64,000 nucleotides of DNA from NCBI RefSeq assembly GCF_023091745.1, contig NC_068913.1, positions 10,992,001 through 11,056,000 of the forward strand, in the 5' to 3' direction. A program made the position numbers and the translations under genes. The notes under the pieces are model-generated. The model was not told the DNA's origin. It saw only the letters and a list, made by a program, of their open reading frames with translations, and searched no databases. Origin of the DNA: Budorcas taxicolor (lineage: Eukaryota; Chordata; Mammalia; Artiodactyla; Bovidae). This document shows positions 1-10,865 of this stretch, piece after piece (the first letter of the stretch is position 1; each line of letters begins with the position of its first letter).

Positions 1-2969
1 AGATGCAAAATAAGATAAAACCTAATCCACAGTCCCTCAGCTATGAATACTCAAAGCCAGGCTCATTAAACATATCTGTCAACAATGGATTGCACCAGCC
101 TGAGGCCCCAAATTGATTGGAAGTTGGGAAAGGGGTGCAAAGCATTTGGTTGCACAATACATTCAAGGGAAGGGACTCCTTTTCAGGTGTGGCCAGTTAA
201 GTCTGTTTAGAGATAGGCTATATAGTTTTATAGATTCTTTTCTCTAGTTGTTAATGGCAGCCAAAGAGATGGAGAAACAGATGTCACGATGGGAAACAAA
301 AATTCATGTACCATGTGTATAAAGCTGAAAATCATTATGAATGGGAGTAAAGCAATATGGCACACTGGAATCAAACCTAGTGAACTGCTGCATGGATTCC
401 AACACTATTTACTTGTGTCAAAAACAAGGAAAATGTTGAATTCTGTTAAAGTGCTTAAAGTCACTTTTAGCTAAGGTTCTTATCTATCATCCTGTCATTA
501 GCATCCTCACCGCCAGGCCCCATCACAATATACTTTGTATTTACACTGGGCTTTTCAAGTTCAAAGCACAAAGCAGACACATAAAGCAATTCATCACCTT
601 GAGGGGTCTGCCTTGGGTGGAATGTTCCCAGTAAACACACTCCTTAACGTGTCACTGGAGGATCCACTCGGCAGGAGTGTTCCTGGCCTACAACTTGATG
701 TCATATGTTGGCATTCTGTCAGATTTCAAATACACATTTCCACCTAACAAACTGACAGGCCTATTTTCTGAATCAAAGGAAAAGCAATTTTACTGGTCTT
801 TTAGCATTAAGAATCATTCTCTCCATCTGGGTATTTCTGGGTAGTAGCCACATTTTAGACACATCTAAAAGAGAAGGGAGGGGGGAAAAAAGCATAGAGG
901 AAGTAAAATTAAATATATTAGTTGTTTTTCAATGAGAAAGTGGATGATAGAAAAAAGTAATTAAATCTGAGGAGGTTTATAATGGGAAACAGATGTGGGT
1001 GTGAAAGTGATTCGAAATAACCAAAGGGTTCAAGACATCTTCCAAGAACATGTTTTAATGCAAAAACATTTAACAGCAAATAGCTACACCAAAATTGCTC
1101 AGTTTCAAAACTTCACCTGTGTTCTTTACTTTTTATCCTTTGATTAACAGAGAAAAGGAGGACTTCCCATATTTGAGCTGCTTATTAGCAATTCTTTATT
1201 TATGATGGACAGGGAAACCAGGCGTATCTGTTTCACTCTCCTGTCCTGGTAGGCTTCATATTCTCCTTCTAATTCTAATTCCCATGCCCCCGTGCTGTTC
1301 TATTTGAATTTCCAATGCAGCAGAGGAAATGGCTTCTAAAATATTAAAATCCTGTTTTCATTGACTTTCTTTACGCTTTGCAACCACATTTCTATTCAGA
1401 TCAGGTTGCACAGCTCTTAACTTCGCCAAGTTTAAATTTAAAGTTAGAGCAACTTCATGGTACCCCCTAAGTGGATAGCTCTTACAACAAGGGAGAAGCG
1501 GTCTGGAAACTGCAGAGAAGCCATACTGATGGGGCGACTCTCTTTTAAAAATTTTACTCTGCTTTTCAGACTTTTTGAAAGTATTTCAAGCCAAAACTAC
1601 ACCATGAACAAGGGCTCATTTGGAGCAAGACATCAACCTGAGAAAGGTCTCCAAGAAACAAACCTGACTGCGTTGACTTGGCATGGAAACATCCAAGGCA
1701 CATCTCAGGCACGTCCCCAACCCTCACTCCAGGATTTTTCTCCTTACCCCCAATCTTGCCTTGTCTGTGTCCCAATCCTACTTAGGAATCTTATTTACTG
1801 TGTCCAGTACTAGGGCTTTATAACTCCCTCCCTGAAGACCAAGCAATACCATCTAGAAAAATTAAGCAGACCATTCTCTTTGAGGGAATCAGTTTCTAAA
1901 ACCCCAGCTCAGTCCCTGAGAAAAATTCTCTGAGAAATTGAACTTGGGGTCTCTGGAGTCTGCCCCCTTCTACCTCAGGGAACTTGCCTTCCCTTAAGTT
2001 GCAAGACTCACAGCAATGTTACATATAATTCTGATAATTAATGCCTCTACAGTATTTTATAGCTCATAAAGCCTTTTCATATCTTCATGAGAGCTCTGTG
2101 ACAGAAGCTGGTCAGGTTTTGTTTTATCTACATTTTATAGATGAGGAAGAGAGACTTCATCAATTGTCTGAGATCATAATTAGTCAAGAAGCCAGAGTCC
2201 CAGTTCCCGCCTCCAAATTCCCAATCCTATTTTCCTTCCCCCACAAGTATGCGTGTTTTTAGAATTCTCTCTCCTGAAAGCAGAGTCATTCTTAGAAGTT
2301 TTTATTTTCCTGATGCCTCCTCTTCATCTCAAGTAGAAGAGGGCCAAAAAAAGTCTTGGGGAATTCATTCAGACCACAGTCATTCATTTTGTGTGCAGAG
2401 GGGCCATCTAAACTTTACCCCAACTCACTTTATTTTGATCTGTGTTAGCCTTGGTTAAAGATGGTTTTCAATCCAAAATACTTGTGGAGTATAGTCCAGG
2501 CACTGTACTAAATTCTAAGCTGAGGAGACAACAATAAATAAGACCAACACCTAGCCATTCATGGAGGCATTTATAGTCTAAATTAAATATGCAGTTAGAG
2601 TCCAATATAATAAAATGGTCATGGAAGGCTTCCTGGGAAAAGGGACATATAAATTAAGGTCTGAAAAACTGAGTTAGACAAGCATTGGGATTTTTAGAAG
2701 TTGGAAACACTCTAAGGAAAATGTTAGCAGAAGAAGGGAAGGGATACCCGAGAGCCATCTTACCTGGTCTCTATTGACCTACCATTTCCCATCTGTACAC
2801 TCCAGAAAACTGTCCTCCTCTAGCCAATAAAGAACCGTAAGTAACCAAACTTGAAACAGCAAGCTGAATAGCATTAAAAGCCTATCTGAGATTCTTAAAT
2901 TCTATACAGTTCCTAACTGGGAAAGAAAAATCATAGTCAGCTGTGAGCTCAAGCTAGATCAAGGATCTT
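1..2969. other. unassigned non-coding stretch
   Basis: I recognise no gene here. Short open frames such as those starting at 289, 535 and 1457 have no start context, domain or homolog I know. Roughly 2030-2235 resembles the core of an antisense MIR (fall in copy-number-like text 'tagatgaggaa' and 'agtcaagaagccagag' type blocks), and 2490-2580 resembles an antisense L2 3' end ('caggcactgtacta', then 'ggaggcatttatagtcta'). Both are too decayed for firm calls. The rest looks like single-copy intergenic or intronic DNA. Confidence 0.5.
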
Positions 2970-3107
2970 TCAAAGGACTTCCATCAGCTTCAAGATAACA
3001 ATCCAACCAGCCTAGCATGGCATGCTGGACCTTCTGTGATCTGGCCCATTTCATTTTTCTAGCCACATATATCACCACGCTGCTCTTACACTTACTCTGG
3101 CCATCGT
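2970..3107 (+). repeat. L2 LINE fragment, sense
   Basis: The run 'catcagcttcaagataacaa' followed by 'cttctgtgatctggcccatt' matches the L2 region that reads '...ggcccttcatgatctggccc...' in the copies I know. It is cut at its right end by an antisense BovB tail. The 4990-5580 segment looks like the continuation of the same L2, so the intervening BovB and microsatellite DNA was inserted or expanded between them. Confidence 0.5.
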
Positions 3108-3262
3108 CGTTGTTGTTCAGTTGCCAAGCTATGTCCAACTCTTTGTGATCCCCTGGACTGCAGCACACCAGGCTCCTCTGTCCTTCACTATCTCCCAGAG
3201 TTGGCTCAAATTCATGTCAATTGAGTTGGTGATGCTATCTAACCATCTCATCCTCTAACCAT
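3108..3262 (-). mobile_element. BovB 3'-terminal fragment (antisense)
   Basis: On the minus strand this ends with the BovB 3' terminus, including the block that would encode the C-terminal 'DREAW' region and the terminal gagtcggacacgactgag-like segment. Only about 150 bp are present, so it is a strongly 5'-truncated insertion or a remnant. It abuts L2 on the left and ends close to the CA microsatellite on the right. Confidence 0.75.
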
Positions 3263-3316
3263 ACTGAATGATAATATTTGCAGCTACCTAAACCTACTGT
3301 ATTATAGGTAAGCTGC

Positions 3317-3319
<3 letters not shown>

Positions 3320-3372
<53 letters not shown>

Positions 3373-3449
3373 TACATATACACATATATATACATACACA
3401 CATATACACACACATATATACATACATGTATACATACATATACACATAT
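3320..3449. repeat. (CA)n microsatellite with degenerate CATA/TA extension
   Basis: A pure run of 24 CA units covers 3321-3368. It grades into imperfect (CATA)n and (CATATA)n to about 3449. A related TA/CA-rich block resumes on the far side of the BovB at 4718. The pure CA run is long enough to be length-polymorphic. Confidence 0.95.
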
Positions 3450-4717
3450 CCATTTAGTTCAGTTGCTCAGTTGTGTCCAACTCTTTGCAACCCCATGAAT
3501 CGCAGCACGCCAGGCCTCCCTGTCTATCACCAATTCCTGGAGTTTACTCAGACTCACGTCCATCGAGTCAGTGATGCCATCCAGCCATCTTATACTCTGT
3601 TGTCCCCTTCTCCTGCTCCCAATCCCTTCCAGCATCAGAGTCTTTTCCAATGACTCTTCACATGAGGTGGCCAAAGTACTGGAGTTTCAGCTTCAGCATC
3701 ATTCCCTCCAAAGAAATACCAGGGCCAATCTCCTTCAGAATGGACTGGTTGGATCTCCTTGCAGTCCAAGGGACTCTCAAGAGTCTTCTCCAACACCACA
3801 GTTCAAAAGCATCAATTCTTCGACACTCAGCTTTCTTCACAGTCCAACTCTCACATCCATACATGACCACTGGAAAAACCATAGCTTTGACTAGATGGAC
3901 CTTTGTTGGCAAAGTAATGTCTCTGCTTTTCAATATGCTATCTAGGTTGGTCATAACTTTTCTTCCAAGGAGTAAGTGTCTTTTAATTTCATGGCTGCAG
4001 TCACCATCTGCAGTGATTTTGGAGCCCCCCAAAATAAAGTCTGACACTGTTTCCACTGTTTCCCCATCTATTTCCCATGAAGTGATGGGACCAGATGCCA
4101 TGATCTTAGTTTTCTGAACATTGAGCTTTAAGCCAACTTTTTCACTCTCCTCTTTCACTTTCATCAAGAGGCTTTTTAGTTCCTCTTCACTTTCTGCCAT
4201 AATGGTGGTGTCATCTGCATATCTGAGGTTATTGATATTTCTCCCAGCAATCTTGATTCCACCTTGTGTTTCTTCCAGTCCAGCGTTTCTCATGATGTAC
4301 TCTGCATATAAGTTAAATAAGCAGGGTAACAATATACAGCCTTGATGTACTCCTTTTCCTATTTGGAACCAGTGTGTTGTTCCATGTCCAGTCCTAACTG
4401 CTGCTTCCTGACCTGCATATAGGTTTCTCAAGAGGCAGGTCAGGTAGTCTGGTATTCCCATCTCTTTCAGAATTTTCCACAGTTTATTGTGATCCACACA
4501 GTCAAAGGCTTTGGCATAGTCAATAAAGCAGAAATAAATGTTTTTCTGGAACTCTCTTGCTTTTTCCATGATCAAGCGGATGTTGGCAATTTGATCTCTG
4601 GTTCCTCTGCCTTTTCTAAAACCAGCTTGAACATCTGGAAGTTCATGGTTCATGTATTGCTGAAGCCTGGCTTGGAGAATTTAAAGCATTACTTTATTAG
4701 CGTGTGAGATGAGTGCA
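3450..4717 (-). mobile_element. BovB (RTE) LINE, 5'-truncated, antisense, broken ORF
   Basis: This minus-strand copy of about 1.27 kb carries the C-terminal half of the BovB reverse transcriptase. An open frame from 4653 to 3658 encodes 331 residues, including the FCFIDYAKAFD block and the catalytic YADD motif at 4221-4210. The frame is closed where 'GHLM' is followed by TGA in place of an arginine codon, with a small deletion just after; the remaining C-terminal codons run in another frame to about 3459. The endonuclease domain is missing. The element is flanked by 'atacacatat' at 3440-3449 and 4718-4727, which I read as its target-site duplication, although it lies in repetitive sequence. 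RTE proteins nick the target and copy their own RNA in the nucleus; this copy cannot encode a working enzyme. Confidence 0.9.
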
Positions 4718-4832
4718 ATACACATATACATACACACATATATACATTACACACATATATGTATACATGTATATATATACACATTAAAAATATATCTGTA
4801 TATATATTATAATTCATAATAGATAGATAGGC
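4718..4832. repeat. TA/CA-rich microsatellite, right half
   Basis: Alternating CACATA and TATATA text with a terminal (GATA)3. It is compositionally like 3369-3449 on the other side of the BovB insertion and is most simply the displaced right half of one original microsatellite. Confidence 0.85.
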
Positions 4833-4989
4833 TGCCAGCCCACATCACTTGGGTTCATGTCTCACAAGAGCTAACTAATCCTAACTCTAGACTGGGAAAT
4901 GTAGTCTCTAGCTGGGTGCCCGCGTGCTTAGCTAAACCTGGAAGGTTTCATTCTAAAACGAAGGAAGAAACAGATGTTGGAAGACAGTT

Positions 4990-5580
4990 GACAGTCTTCA
5001 TTGTCTCCCATCTTTGTATGCACATGTGCACAACTCCTTAGTCAGAATGCCCCTCACCTGGATAATTCCCCATGTCCTTAGGCAGCTCCAATGTCAGCTT
5101 CTCTGGAACACAAACCCTTACGGTGCATTCTTTGAGCATCTGTGCTTCTCTCTCTGCTCCAGCACTTACCCCACTCTTAATGTAATTGTCTGCTCGTCAG
5201 CCTTCCTATCAGAGAAGGCAATGGCACCCCACTCCAGTACTCTTGCCTGGAAAATCCCATGGACGGAGGAGCCTGGAAGGCTGCAGTCCATGGGGTCGCT
5301 AGGGGTCGGACACGACTGAGCGACTTCACTTTCACTTTTCACTTTCATGCATTGGAGAAGGAAATGGCAACCCACTCCAGTGTTCTTGCCTGGAGAATCC
5401 CAGGGACAGGGGAGTCTGGTGGGCTGCCGTCTATGGGGTCACACAGAGTCGGACATGACTGAAGTGACTTAGCAGCAGCAGCCTTCCTATCAGACCGTGG
5501 GCTCACTAGGACAGGGACTATGTCTAATATTTTTCCACTCATAGAGTTAAGGGCACCCAATAAATGATGGTGGAATGAAG
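4990..5580 (+). repeat. L2 LINE 3' end, sense, split by a BOV-A2
   Basis: The left part (about 4990-5199) contains 'tatgcacatgtgcacaactc' and 'gaatgcccctcacctggata', matching the L2 block that usually reads 'tttgcacatgctgttccc...ggaatgccc'. The right part (5495-5578) reads 'gggctcactaggacagggac' and ends 'caataaatgatggtggaatg', the typical L2 3' terminus. The interruption at 5214-5480 is a BOV-A2. Confidence 0.6.
5214..5480 (+). mobile_element. BOV-A2 SINE, complete dimer
   Basis: Two BovB-derived monomers in tandem, joined by a 'cttcactttcacttttcact' linker and ending in a short (AGC)n tail. It is flanked by a perfect target-site duplication, 'cagccttcctatcaga', at 5198-5213 and 5479-5494 (overlapping the tail by a base or two). 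Low divergence and the intact duplication point to a recent insertion into L2. Confidence 0.92.
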
Positions 5581-6071
5581 AAATAAAACACAAGAGCAGA
5601 AATTATCTGGAAATTCTAACCAGGGTTCAGTTCCAGTTAATCTGGAAATTGTCATATTATTTCTTAAAAGTAATCGTTTTAATTTCCTTTATCCGCTTCA
5701 ATATGACCATGGTTCCTAGCCATGTCAATATTTCACATTAATTCTGATGCTTTTGTAAAAAAAGTAAAGGTTTTTTCAAAAATATGATTGAAATAATATA
5801 GGTAGCTAAGTATGGGCATTAAATTAATTCAGAAGTGGGTTATTTGAAATTTGGAACAAATTTGCCATAAAAATATCTTATACATGGTGGTTGGGCATCC
5901 AACCAAGCCACAAAAGAACTAAAATTCACAGTGTAACTAAACTCAGGTTCTTACAATACTATGCAAAATGAGGGTTATTCTCTGGAGAATTCAGGGCTCC
6001 AATTTTGCCCCCAACCCAACCTTATACTTCAAAATGAGTTTGGGAGTCTCTTAATTTAGGTTCTCCCAGAA
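5581..6071. other. unassigned AT-rich stretch
   Basis: No repeat or gene is recognised. The sequence is AT-rich with no open frame of interest. Confidence 0.5.
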
Positions 6072-6302
6072 GTGTGTGCATGCTCAGTCATCTCTGACTC
6101 TTTGTGACCCCATGGACTGTAGAACTATAGGACTATAGTCCACCAGGTTCCTCTGTCCATGGGATTTCCCAGGCAAGAATATTGGAGTGGGTTGCCATTT
6201 CCTTCTCTTGGGGATCTTCCCGACCCAGGAATCGAACCCACCTCTCATGTCTCTTGCATTGGCAGGTGGATTCTTCACTACTAGCCCCAACTGGGAAGCC
6301 CT
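6072..6302 (-). mobile_element. Bov-tA SINE, antisense
   Basis: On the minus strand it runs from a tRNA-Glu-like head (complement of about 6302-6220) into the BovB-derived body. The body contains a small local duplication where 'actata' repeats near 6123-6138. Boundaries are approximate because the flanking duplication is not convincing. Confidence 0.85.
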
Positions 6303-6585
6303 TTCTAGAAGCAGGCCCTGAGAAAAGGATTGAACTGTAAGTGGTGTATTTGGGAGGTGCAGAGAACATAGGTAGAAAAGTTGAAAGAGATATAGGCAAA
6401 AAAAGCTGTCAATAAAAGCTGTGCCATTACACATGCTACCATGGAGAACAACTACGTGAAGTTTAATCCCACCAGGAAATTCTGCAAATGGGGTACAATG
6501 CATGCTTCTAAATAATCCACCTAAGGGGTAAGGGAATTGGAGTATTTATATATCAACTCCTTAGTCATTATAAGAGGGCCCAGGG

Positions 6586-6899
6586 AGCTTCCCTGGTGAC
6601 TCAGTGGTAAAGCATCTGCCTGCCAATGCAGGAAACACGGGTTTGATTCCTGATCCAGGAAGATGCCACATGCAACGAAGCCCAGGTGCCCAACTATTGA
6701 GCTTGTGCTCGAGAGCCCTAGTGCTGTAATTACAGAAGCCCAAGCACCCTAGAACCCTTGCTCCACAACGAAGGAAGCCACCTCAATGATGTGCCTGCAC
6801 ACGGCAACTAGAAAGGAGGCCCCGCTCACCATACCTAGAGAAAGCCTGCACAGCAATGAAGACGCAGCGCAACCAATAAGTAAATGAATAAAGTTTTAA
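6586..6899 (+). mobile_element. older tRNA-derived artiodactyl SINE (CHR-like), sense
   Basis: The head 'gagcttccctggtgactcag' is followed by a region unrelated to BovB ('ccacatgcaacgaagcccag', 'gaagacgcagcgcaacc') and an A-rich tail. This is the organisation of the tRNA-derived CHR-type SINEs rather than Bov-tA. A perfect 14-bp duplication, 'aagagggcccaggg', lies at 6572-6585 and 6900-6913. Confidence 0.88.
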
Positions 6900-6913
6900 A
6901 AGAGGGCCCAGGG

Positions 6914-8058
6914 GTGGGAGTGGGCCCAGGCTGATTCCTTAATCCTTCATCCTGCGTCCCAGAAGAACAAAGTCTTGAGGCACAGAAATGCAGATAACTG
7001 GCAGTTGGAAGTCATCGGCACACACTGAGAGGCCTAGAGAAACCATCAAGCGCTGAGGAGTGATAGAAAGGAAAGAGTATCCTTACGGCACAGTTAACAA
7101 CATTGAAAACTAAAGAGAAGTTACTCCAACCCCATCCCCACCCAAAATCCCTCCAAACTAAACTGAGAAATCTGAATACCTATCTCCAGGCTGAACCCAT
7201 CGATCTGAGTCTAATCCTCTCCCGGCCCACACTGCTCTCAACTGAGATTGAGGTAAGGGGACTGGCTTTTATAATTAGGAACACAAGCCTATAGTAAGAG
7301 TAACTCTGGTTTAAAATAACCGCTAAATGGTCAATGAGAGGCAAGTTCCACACTTTTTCTTTTGTAAAAGTCGTTCCATTTCTGTGCCATGCTGGTGGCA
7401 GCTGACACCCTCTAGAAACCTGAGATGCTGGCTCATTAAAGGGTGCAGGCATCAGGGGATCGCTTACCTACCATCCTTTTGCAACAACAATGAAATCAAT
7501 CTCTGCTGTTCAAATTGGGATCTCCTGTTACATTAGAGTGCAGCGTTCAAAGCCAAAGTGGGGGAAACGCCAGTGTTTGTGGAGCAGAGGAAATCCTATC
7601 GCTGGGCAGATTGTTACAGGGAAGGCGAGAGGGGGAGACAGAACCCCAGCTTGGGTAACTCAAGCCCCCCACAGTGCCTCGGAGGAAGAGAGCCTAATCT
7701 GGTTTCTGCCTGCCATCTGCACTGCCTGGGCCCTCGGCTGTTTGTACTTCTCTCTGTTTCACCAACAGAGGCCAGGACAACTTGTCATATCGATAAACAA
7801 GCTAACGACTCAAAAGGCTTTTTTTTCCCTAAACTACTAACTTCACTGTGAATTGAACTAAAGGACTATCGAGAAAAGAGAGGCTTTTCAGACTTGAAGA
7901 AAACTACTTCCCAGAGGGGAATCGCCATTGGAGAGTCATGTGAGCTGGGAAGTGCTGGAAAAATGCAATCCTGATCAAAGGCAGCTCTTTCCCCCAGAAT
8001 AAACCTAGGGCTGTGTTCTTAATCAGAGCAGGAAACTTGCAATAGGAGTAATAATTAA
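6914..8058. other. unassigned stretch upstream of the DCAF6 retrocopy
   Basis: No repeat family or gene recognised. Base composition is more balanced than the surroundings around 7540-7760. Open frames at 7490-7840 and 7558-7851 overlap in different frames and show no domain, so I do not call them. Confidence 0.45.
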
Positions 8059-8471
8059 GTACTGTTAGGTGGTTTGATACACGCATCAAAACTAGCTGTA
8101 CAAAAGAAGAGTGCAAAGATGATATTTTAATTAACTGCCGACGTGCTGCCACATCAGTAGCTATTTGTCCACCAATACCATATTATCTTGCTGTTGGTTG
8201 TTCTGATAGGTCAGTACGTACATATGATCGGCGAATGCTGGGCACAAGAGCTACAGGGAATTATGCAGGCCAAGGAACTACTGGAATGGTTGCTCGTTTT
8301 ATCCCTTCCCATCTTAATAAGTCATGCAGGGTGACATCTCTGTGTTACAGTGAAAATGGTCAAGAGATTTTTGTTAGTTACTCTTCAGATTATATATATT
8401 CTTTGACCCAAAAAATGATACAGCACAAGAACTTAAAACTCCTTCTGCAGAAGAGAGAAGAGAAGAGGTTG
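8059..8471 (+). pseudogene. DCAF6 (NRIP/IQWD1) processed pseudogene fragment
   Basis: Translation from 8059 gives residues matching the WD40-region coding sequence of DCAF6, a substrate receptor of the CUL4-DDB1 ubiquitin ligase. Recognisable blocks are TVRWFDTRIKTS, DDILINCRRAATSVAICPP, DRRMLGTRATGNYAG, GMVARFIPSHLN and SYSSDYIY. The fragment covers roughly 135 codons, around residues 190-320 by my recollection. It has no introns over a length that should span several exons, so it is a retrocopy. The first part is open, with one asparagine codon lost near 8314 (NNK to NK). A one-base deletion near 8398-8402 shifts the frame after SDYIY; the downstream nucleotides still match. It is truncated at both ends, with no poly(A), and the right side is cut by a BOV-A2. 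It cannot make a functional product. Confidence 0.85.
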
Positions 8472-8475
8472 ATAG

Positions 8476-8752
8476 GGTTATGGCACCCCACTCCAGTACT
8501 CTTGCCTGGAAAATCCCATGGGTGGAGGAGCCTGGTAGGCTGCAGTCCATGGGTTCACTAAGAGTCGGACACAACTGAGCGACTTCACTTTCACTTTTCA
8601 CTTTTCACTTTTCACTTTCCGGCATTGGAGAAGGAAATGGCACCCCACTCCAGTGTTCTTGCCTGGAGAATCCCAGGGACGGGGGAGCCTGGTGGGCTGC
8701 TGTCTATGGGATCGCACAGAATCGAACACAACTGAAGCAACTTAGCAGCAGT
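8476..8752 (+). mobile_element. BOV-A2 SINE, sense, abutting the DCAF6 retrocopy
   Basis: A complete two-monomer BOV-A2 with the cttttcactttt linker (about 8587-8620, slightly expanded) and an agcagca tail. Its 5' end lies directly on the DCAF6 sequence, so it either inserted there or marks the breakpoint. I could not recognise DCAF6 sequence after its 3' end. Confidence 0.9.
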
Positions 8753-9063
8753 ATGCATATGAGGTGGGTGGCAATGCAGGGATTTCACATTAAATGAAAC
8801 CTCAAATATTTGTTCAATTACAGAAGCACCTTAGAAAAATTTTTGAACTATCTTACTTAGACTCATGTTTTCCCTTAGAGAATTATTTAATTCATACAAA
8901 TGAAAAGCAAGTTTTCTCTGTTAGAAAATAAGACATATGATTTCCTCTCACACATACAATACTTGCTTTCTGTATATATTCTTTTTATATATTACTTTTA
9001 CATTCTCATACTATGGAGTTTTACAGATCCAATGTCATTATGTTTTTTTAATTGCATTAAACT
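8753..9063. other. unassigned AT-rich stretch
   Basis: No repeat or gene is recognised between the BOV-A2 and the next Bov-tA. Confidence 0.4.
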
Positions 9064-9075
9064 ACCCGTCATAAG

Positions 9076-9327
9076 TGGCTTCTCTGGTGGCTCAGATGGT
9101 GAAGAATCTGCTTCCCCAGGTGGTGCTAGTGGTAAAGAACCCTCCTGCCAGCGCAGGGGATGTAAGAGATGTGGGTTCGATCCCTGGGTTGGGAAGATCC
9201 CCTGAAGGAGGGCATGGCAACCCATTCCAGTGTTCATGCCTAGAGAAGCCCATGGACAGAGGAGCCTTGGCAGACTGCAGTCCACAGGGCTGCACAGAGT
9301 CAGACACAACAAGTGACTTAGCACGCA
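9076..9327 (+). mobile_element. Bov-tA SINE with a duplicated tRNA-head segment
   Basis: The head region appears twice in slightly different form: 'ggtggctcagatggtgaaga' then 'ggtggtgctagtggtaaaga'. Then come the B-box-like 'gggttcgatccctgggtt' and the BovB-derived body. Possible duplication 'cgtcataa'/'tatcataa' at about 9067 and 9330. Confidence 0.85.
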
Positions 9328-9368
9328 CCTATCATAAAAACCTCCAATTTTATGTGTACATTTGAATG

Positions 9369-10145
9369 ATTTTTTTTAGCAAGTTTGCCAAGTTGTGTAA
9401 CCATCGTAACAGTCCAGTATCAAAACATTTTCATCACCCCAATGAGATCCTTCATACACTCTTACAGTTACTTGACACTACCACACCCAGGCTCTGGCAA
9501 GCTCTAACCTACCTTCTCCTTCCATAGACTTGTCTGTTTATTTATTTACATCTACTTTTGGCTGTGCTGGGTCTTCACTGCTGCACACAGGCATTCTCTA
9601 GCTACAGCAAGCAGCGGCCACCCTCTAGTTGTGGTGCGTGGGCTTCTCACTGTGGTGGATTCTCTCGTCCCAGAGCACCAGCTCTAGAGCACAGGCTCAG
9701 CAGCTGTGGTGCATGGGCTTACTAGCCTACAGCATGTGGAATCTTCCCGGACCAGGGATAAAACCTATGTCCCCTGTATTGGCAGGCAGATTCTTAACCA
9801 CTGGACCACCAGGGAAGTCCCCATAGACTTATCTTTTCTGCATATTTCATGTAGATCACATAAGTGATCTTTTGCATCTGACTTTTTTCCCTTAGCATGT
9901 TTTCAAGACTCATCTGTGTTGTAAGTCTATAACAGTACCTCATTCCTTTTTACTGCGGACCAGTATTGCATTATGCAGATACTCCACATTTGTTTAATCC
10001 ATTTACCAATTGATAAATATTTGGGTTGGTTCTACATTTTGGCTACTATGGATAATTCTGCTATGGATATTTCCGTGCAACTCTTTATTAATAATAGCGC
10101 TATGAACGTTTGCACATAAGTCTTAATGTAGACTTGTTTTTATTT
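9369..10145 (-). mobile_element. old L1 3' region, antisense, split by a SINE
   Basis: 9369-9521 matches the antisense of an old L1 3' UTR ('cattttcatcaccccaatga', 'ctctggcaagctctaaccta'). 9835-10145 continues it with the antisense ORF2 C-terminal region ('tcattcctttttactgc', 'tatttgggttggttctacat', 'ttttggctactatggataat'). The order and spacing are those of one element interrupted by the SINE at 9536-9820. Too diverged to code. Confidence 0.75.
9536..9820 (-). mobile_element. CHR-like tRNA-derived SINE, antisense
   Basis: The minus-strand head is the complement of 'accaccagggaagtccc' near 9806-9820, and the left end is the A-rich tail read as T-rich. Flanks are 'ccatagacttgtct' (9522-9535) and 'ccatagacttatct' (9821-9834), a 14-bp duplication with one mismatch. 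It interrupts an old L1. Confidence 0.9.
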
Positions 10146-10359
10146 CTCTTCAACTCATTTTAAAGCAGAGAAAATGAAGACCACAGAGGTAAAAGAAGAA
10201 GAGTCTTCTTCTTTAGACTTAGAATAAGTTTATATAATCTTTTCAGTTGCCTAAGGGAAATACTGCCCTTTAAGAGAAAAAAAAAAAGACAATCTTTTTA
10301 ATATAACATGCACACTGGAGAAAATCTGAGAAATAAATACAGCTCCTATCAATGCAACA
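10146..10359. other. unassigned sequence between L1-derived segments
   Basis: Short, AT-rich, with an A-run at 10280-10291. No feature recognised. Confidence 0.4.
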
Positions 10360-10740
10360 TTCAGACATGATCACTACTGAAATTTTAATGACTCTTCTTT
10401 CAGTCTTTCTTGTTTTGTTTTTTTTTTACTTATTGGCCGCATACACAGCTTGTGGGGACCTTAGACTCCCAACCAGGGACTGAACCCAGGCCCTCAGCAC
10501 TGAGAGTACAGAGTTCTCATTACTAGGCCACTAGCAAAATTCTCAGTCTTTATTTTATATGTGTATATTTTTACATGGTTTATCTCATACTATACAAGTA
10601 GCACTTTATCTTACTTTTTAAATGACTATTTCACATATAATTAAAAACTTCTCAAAGCACATTTTGATGACTGTATAATATGCCATCATATGTGATACCC
10701 CATCTTTTATTCAACCATTTCCCCACTATTAAACATTTAG
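10360..10740 (-). mobile_element. old L1-like 3' UTR, antisense, split by a short SINE
   Basis: The text 'tatgtgtatatttttacatg', 'catactatacaagtagcact' and 'catttccccactattaaaca' resembles the antisense 3' UTR of ancient L1 elements. It is interrupted at 10411-10540. Confidence 0.5.
10411..10540 (-). mobile_element. truncated tRNA-derived SINE, antisense
   Basis: It contains 'ttattggccgcatacacagc', 'caaccagggactgaaccc' and ends near 'taggccactagcaaaat', a decayed antisense CHR-like head. 'tcagtctt' on both sides (about 10399-10407 and 10543-10550) is a plausible target-site duplication. Confidence 0.75.
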
Positions 10741-10865
10741 GTTCATTTATTCAGTAAATATTTACTGAATGCCTAGTGTATGCCAGAAACTGTACTCAGC
10801 ACTGATGATATAATAATGAGCACAAACAAGTATAATGATTGTCTTCATGGAACCTATAGTCTAAC
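10741..10865 (-). repeat. L2 3' end, antisense
   Basis: 'tgaatgcctagtgtatgcca' and 'cttcatggaacctatagtct' match the antisense L2 3' terminus. Confidence 0.7.

Noticed and set aside
3321..3368. Periodic repeats and dispersed near-identical 200-bp units considered as CRISPR-like arrays
   Set aside because: The organism is a mammal; the units are dinucleotide repeats and dispersed SINEs without regular spacers.
8235..8561. Treating the DCAF6-like frame as a live gene or exon
   Set aside because: The frame is shifted near 8400 and then runs into a SINE; there are no splice signals, no start and no poly(A) signal to support expression.
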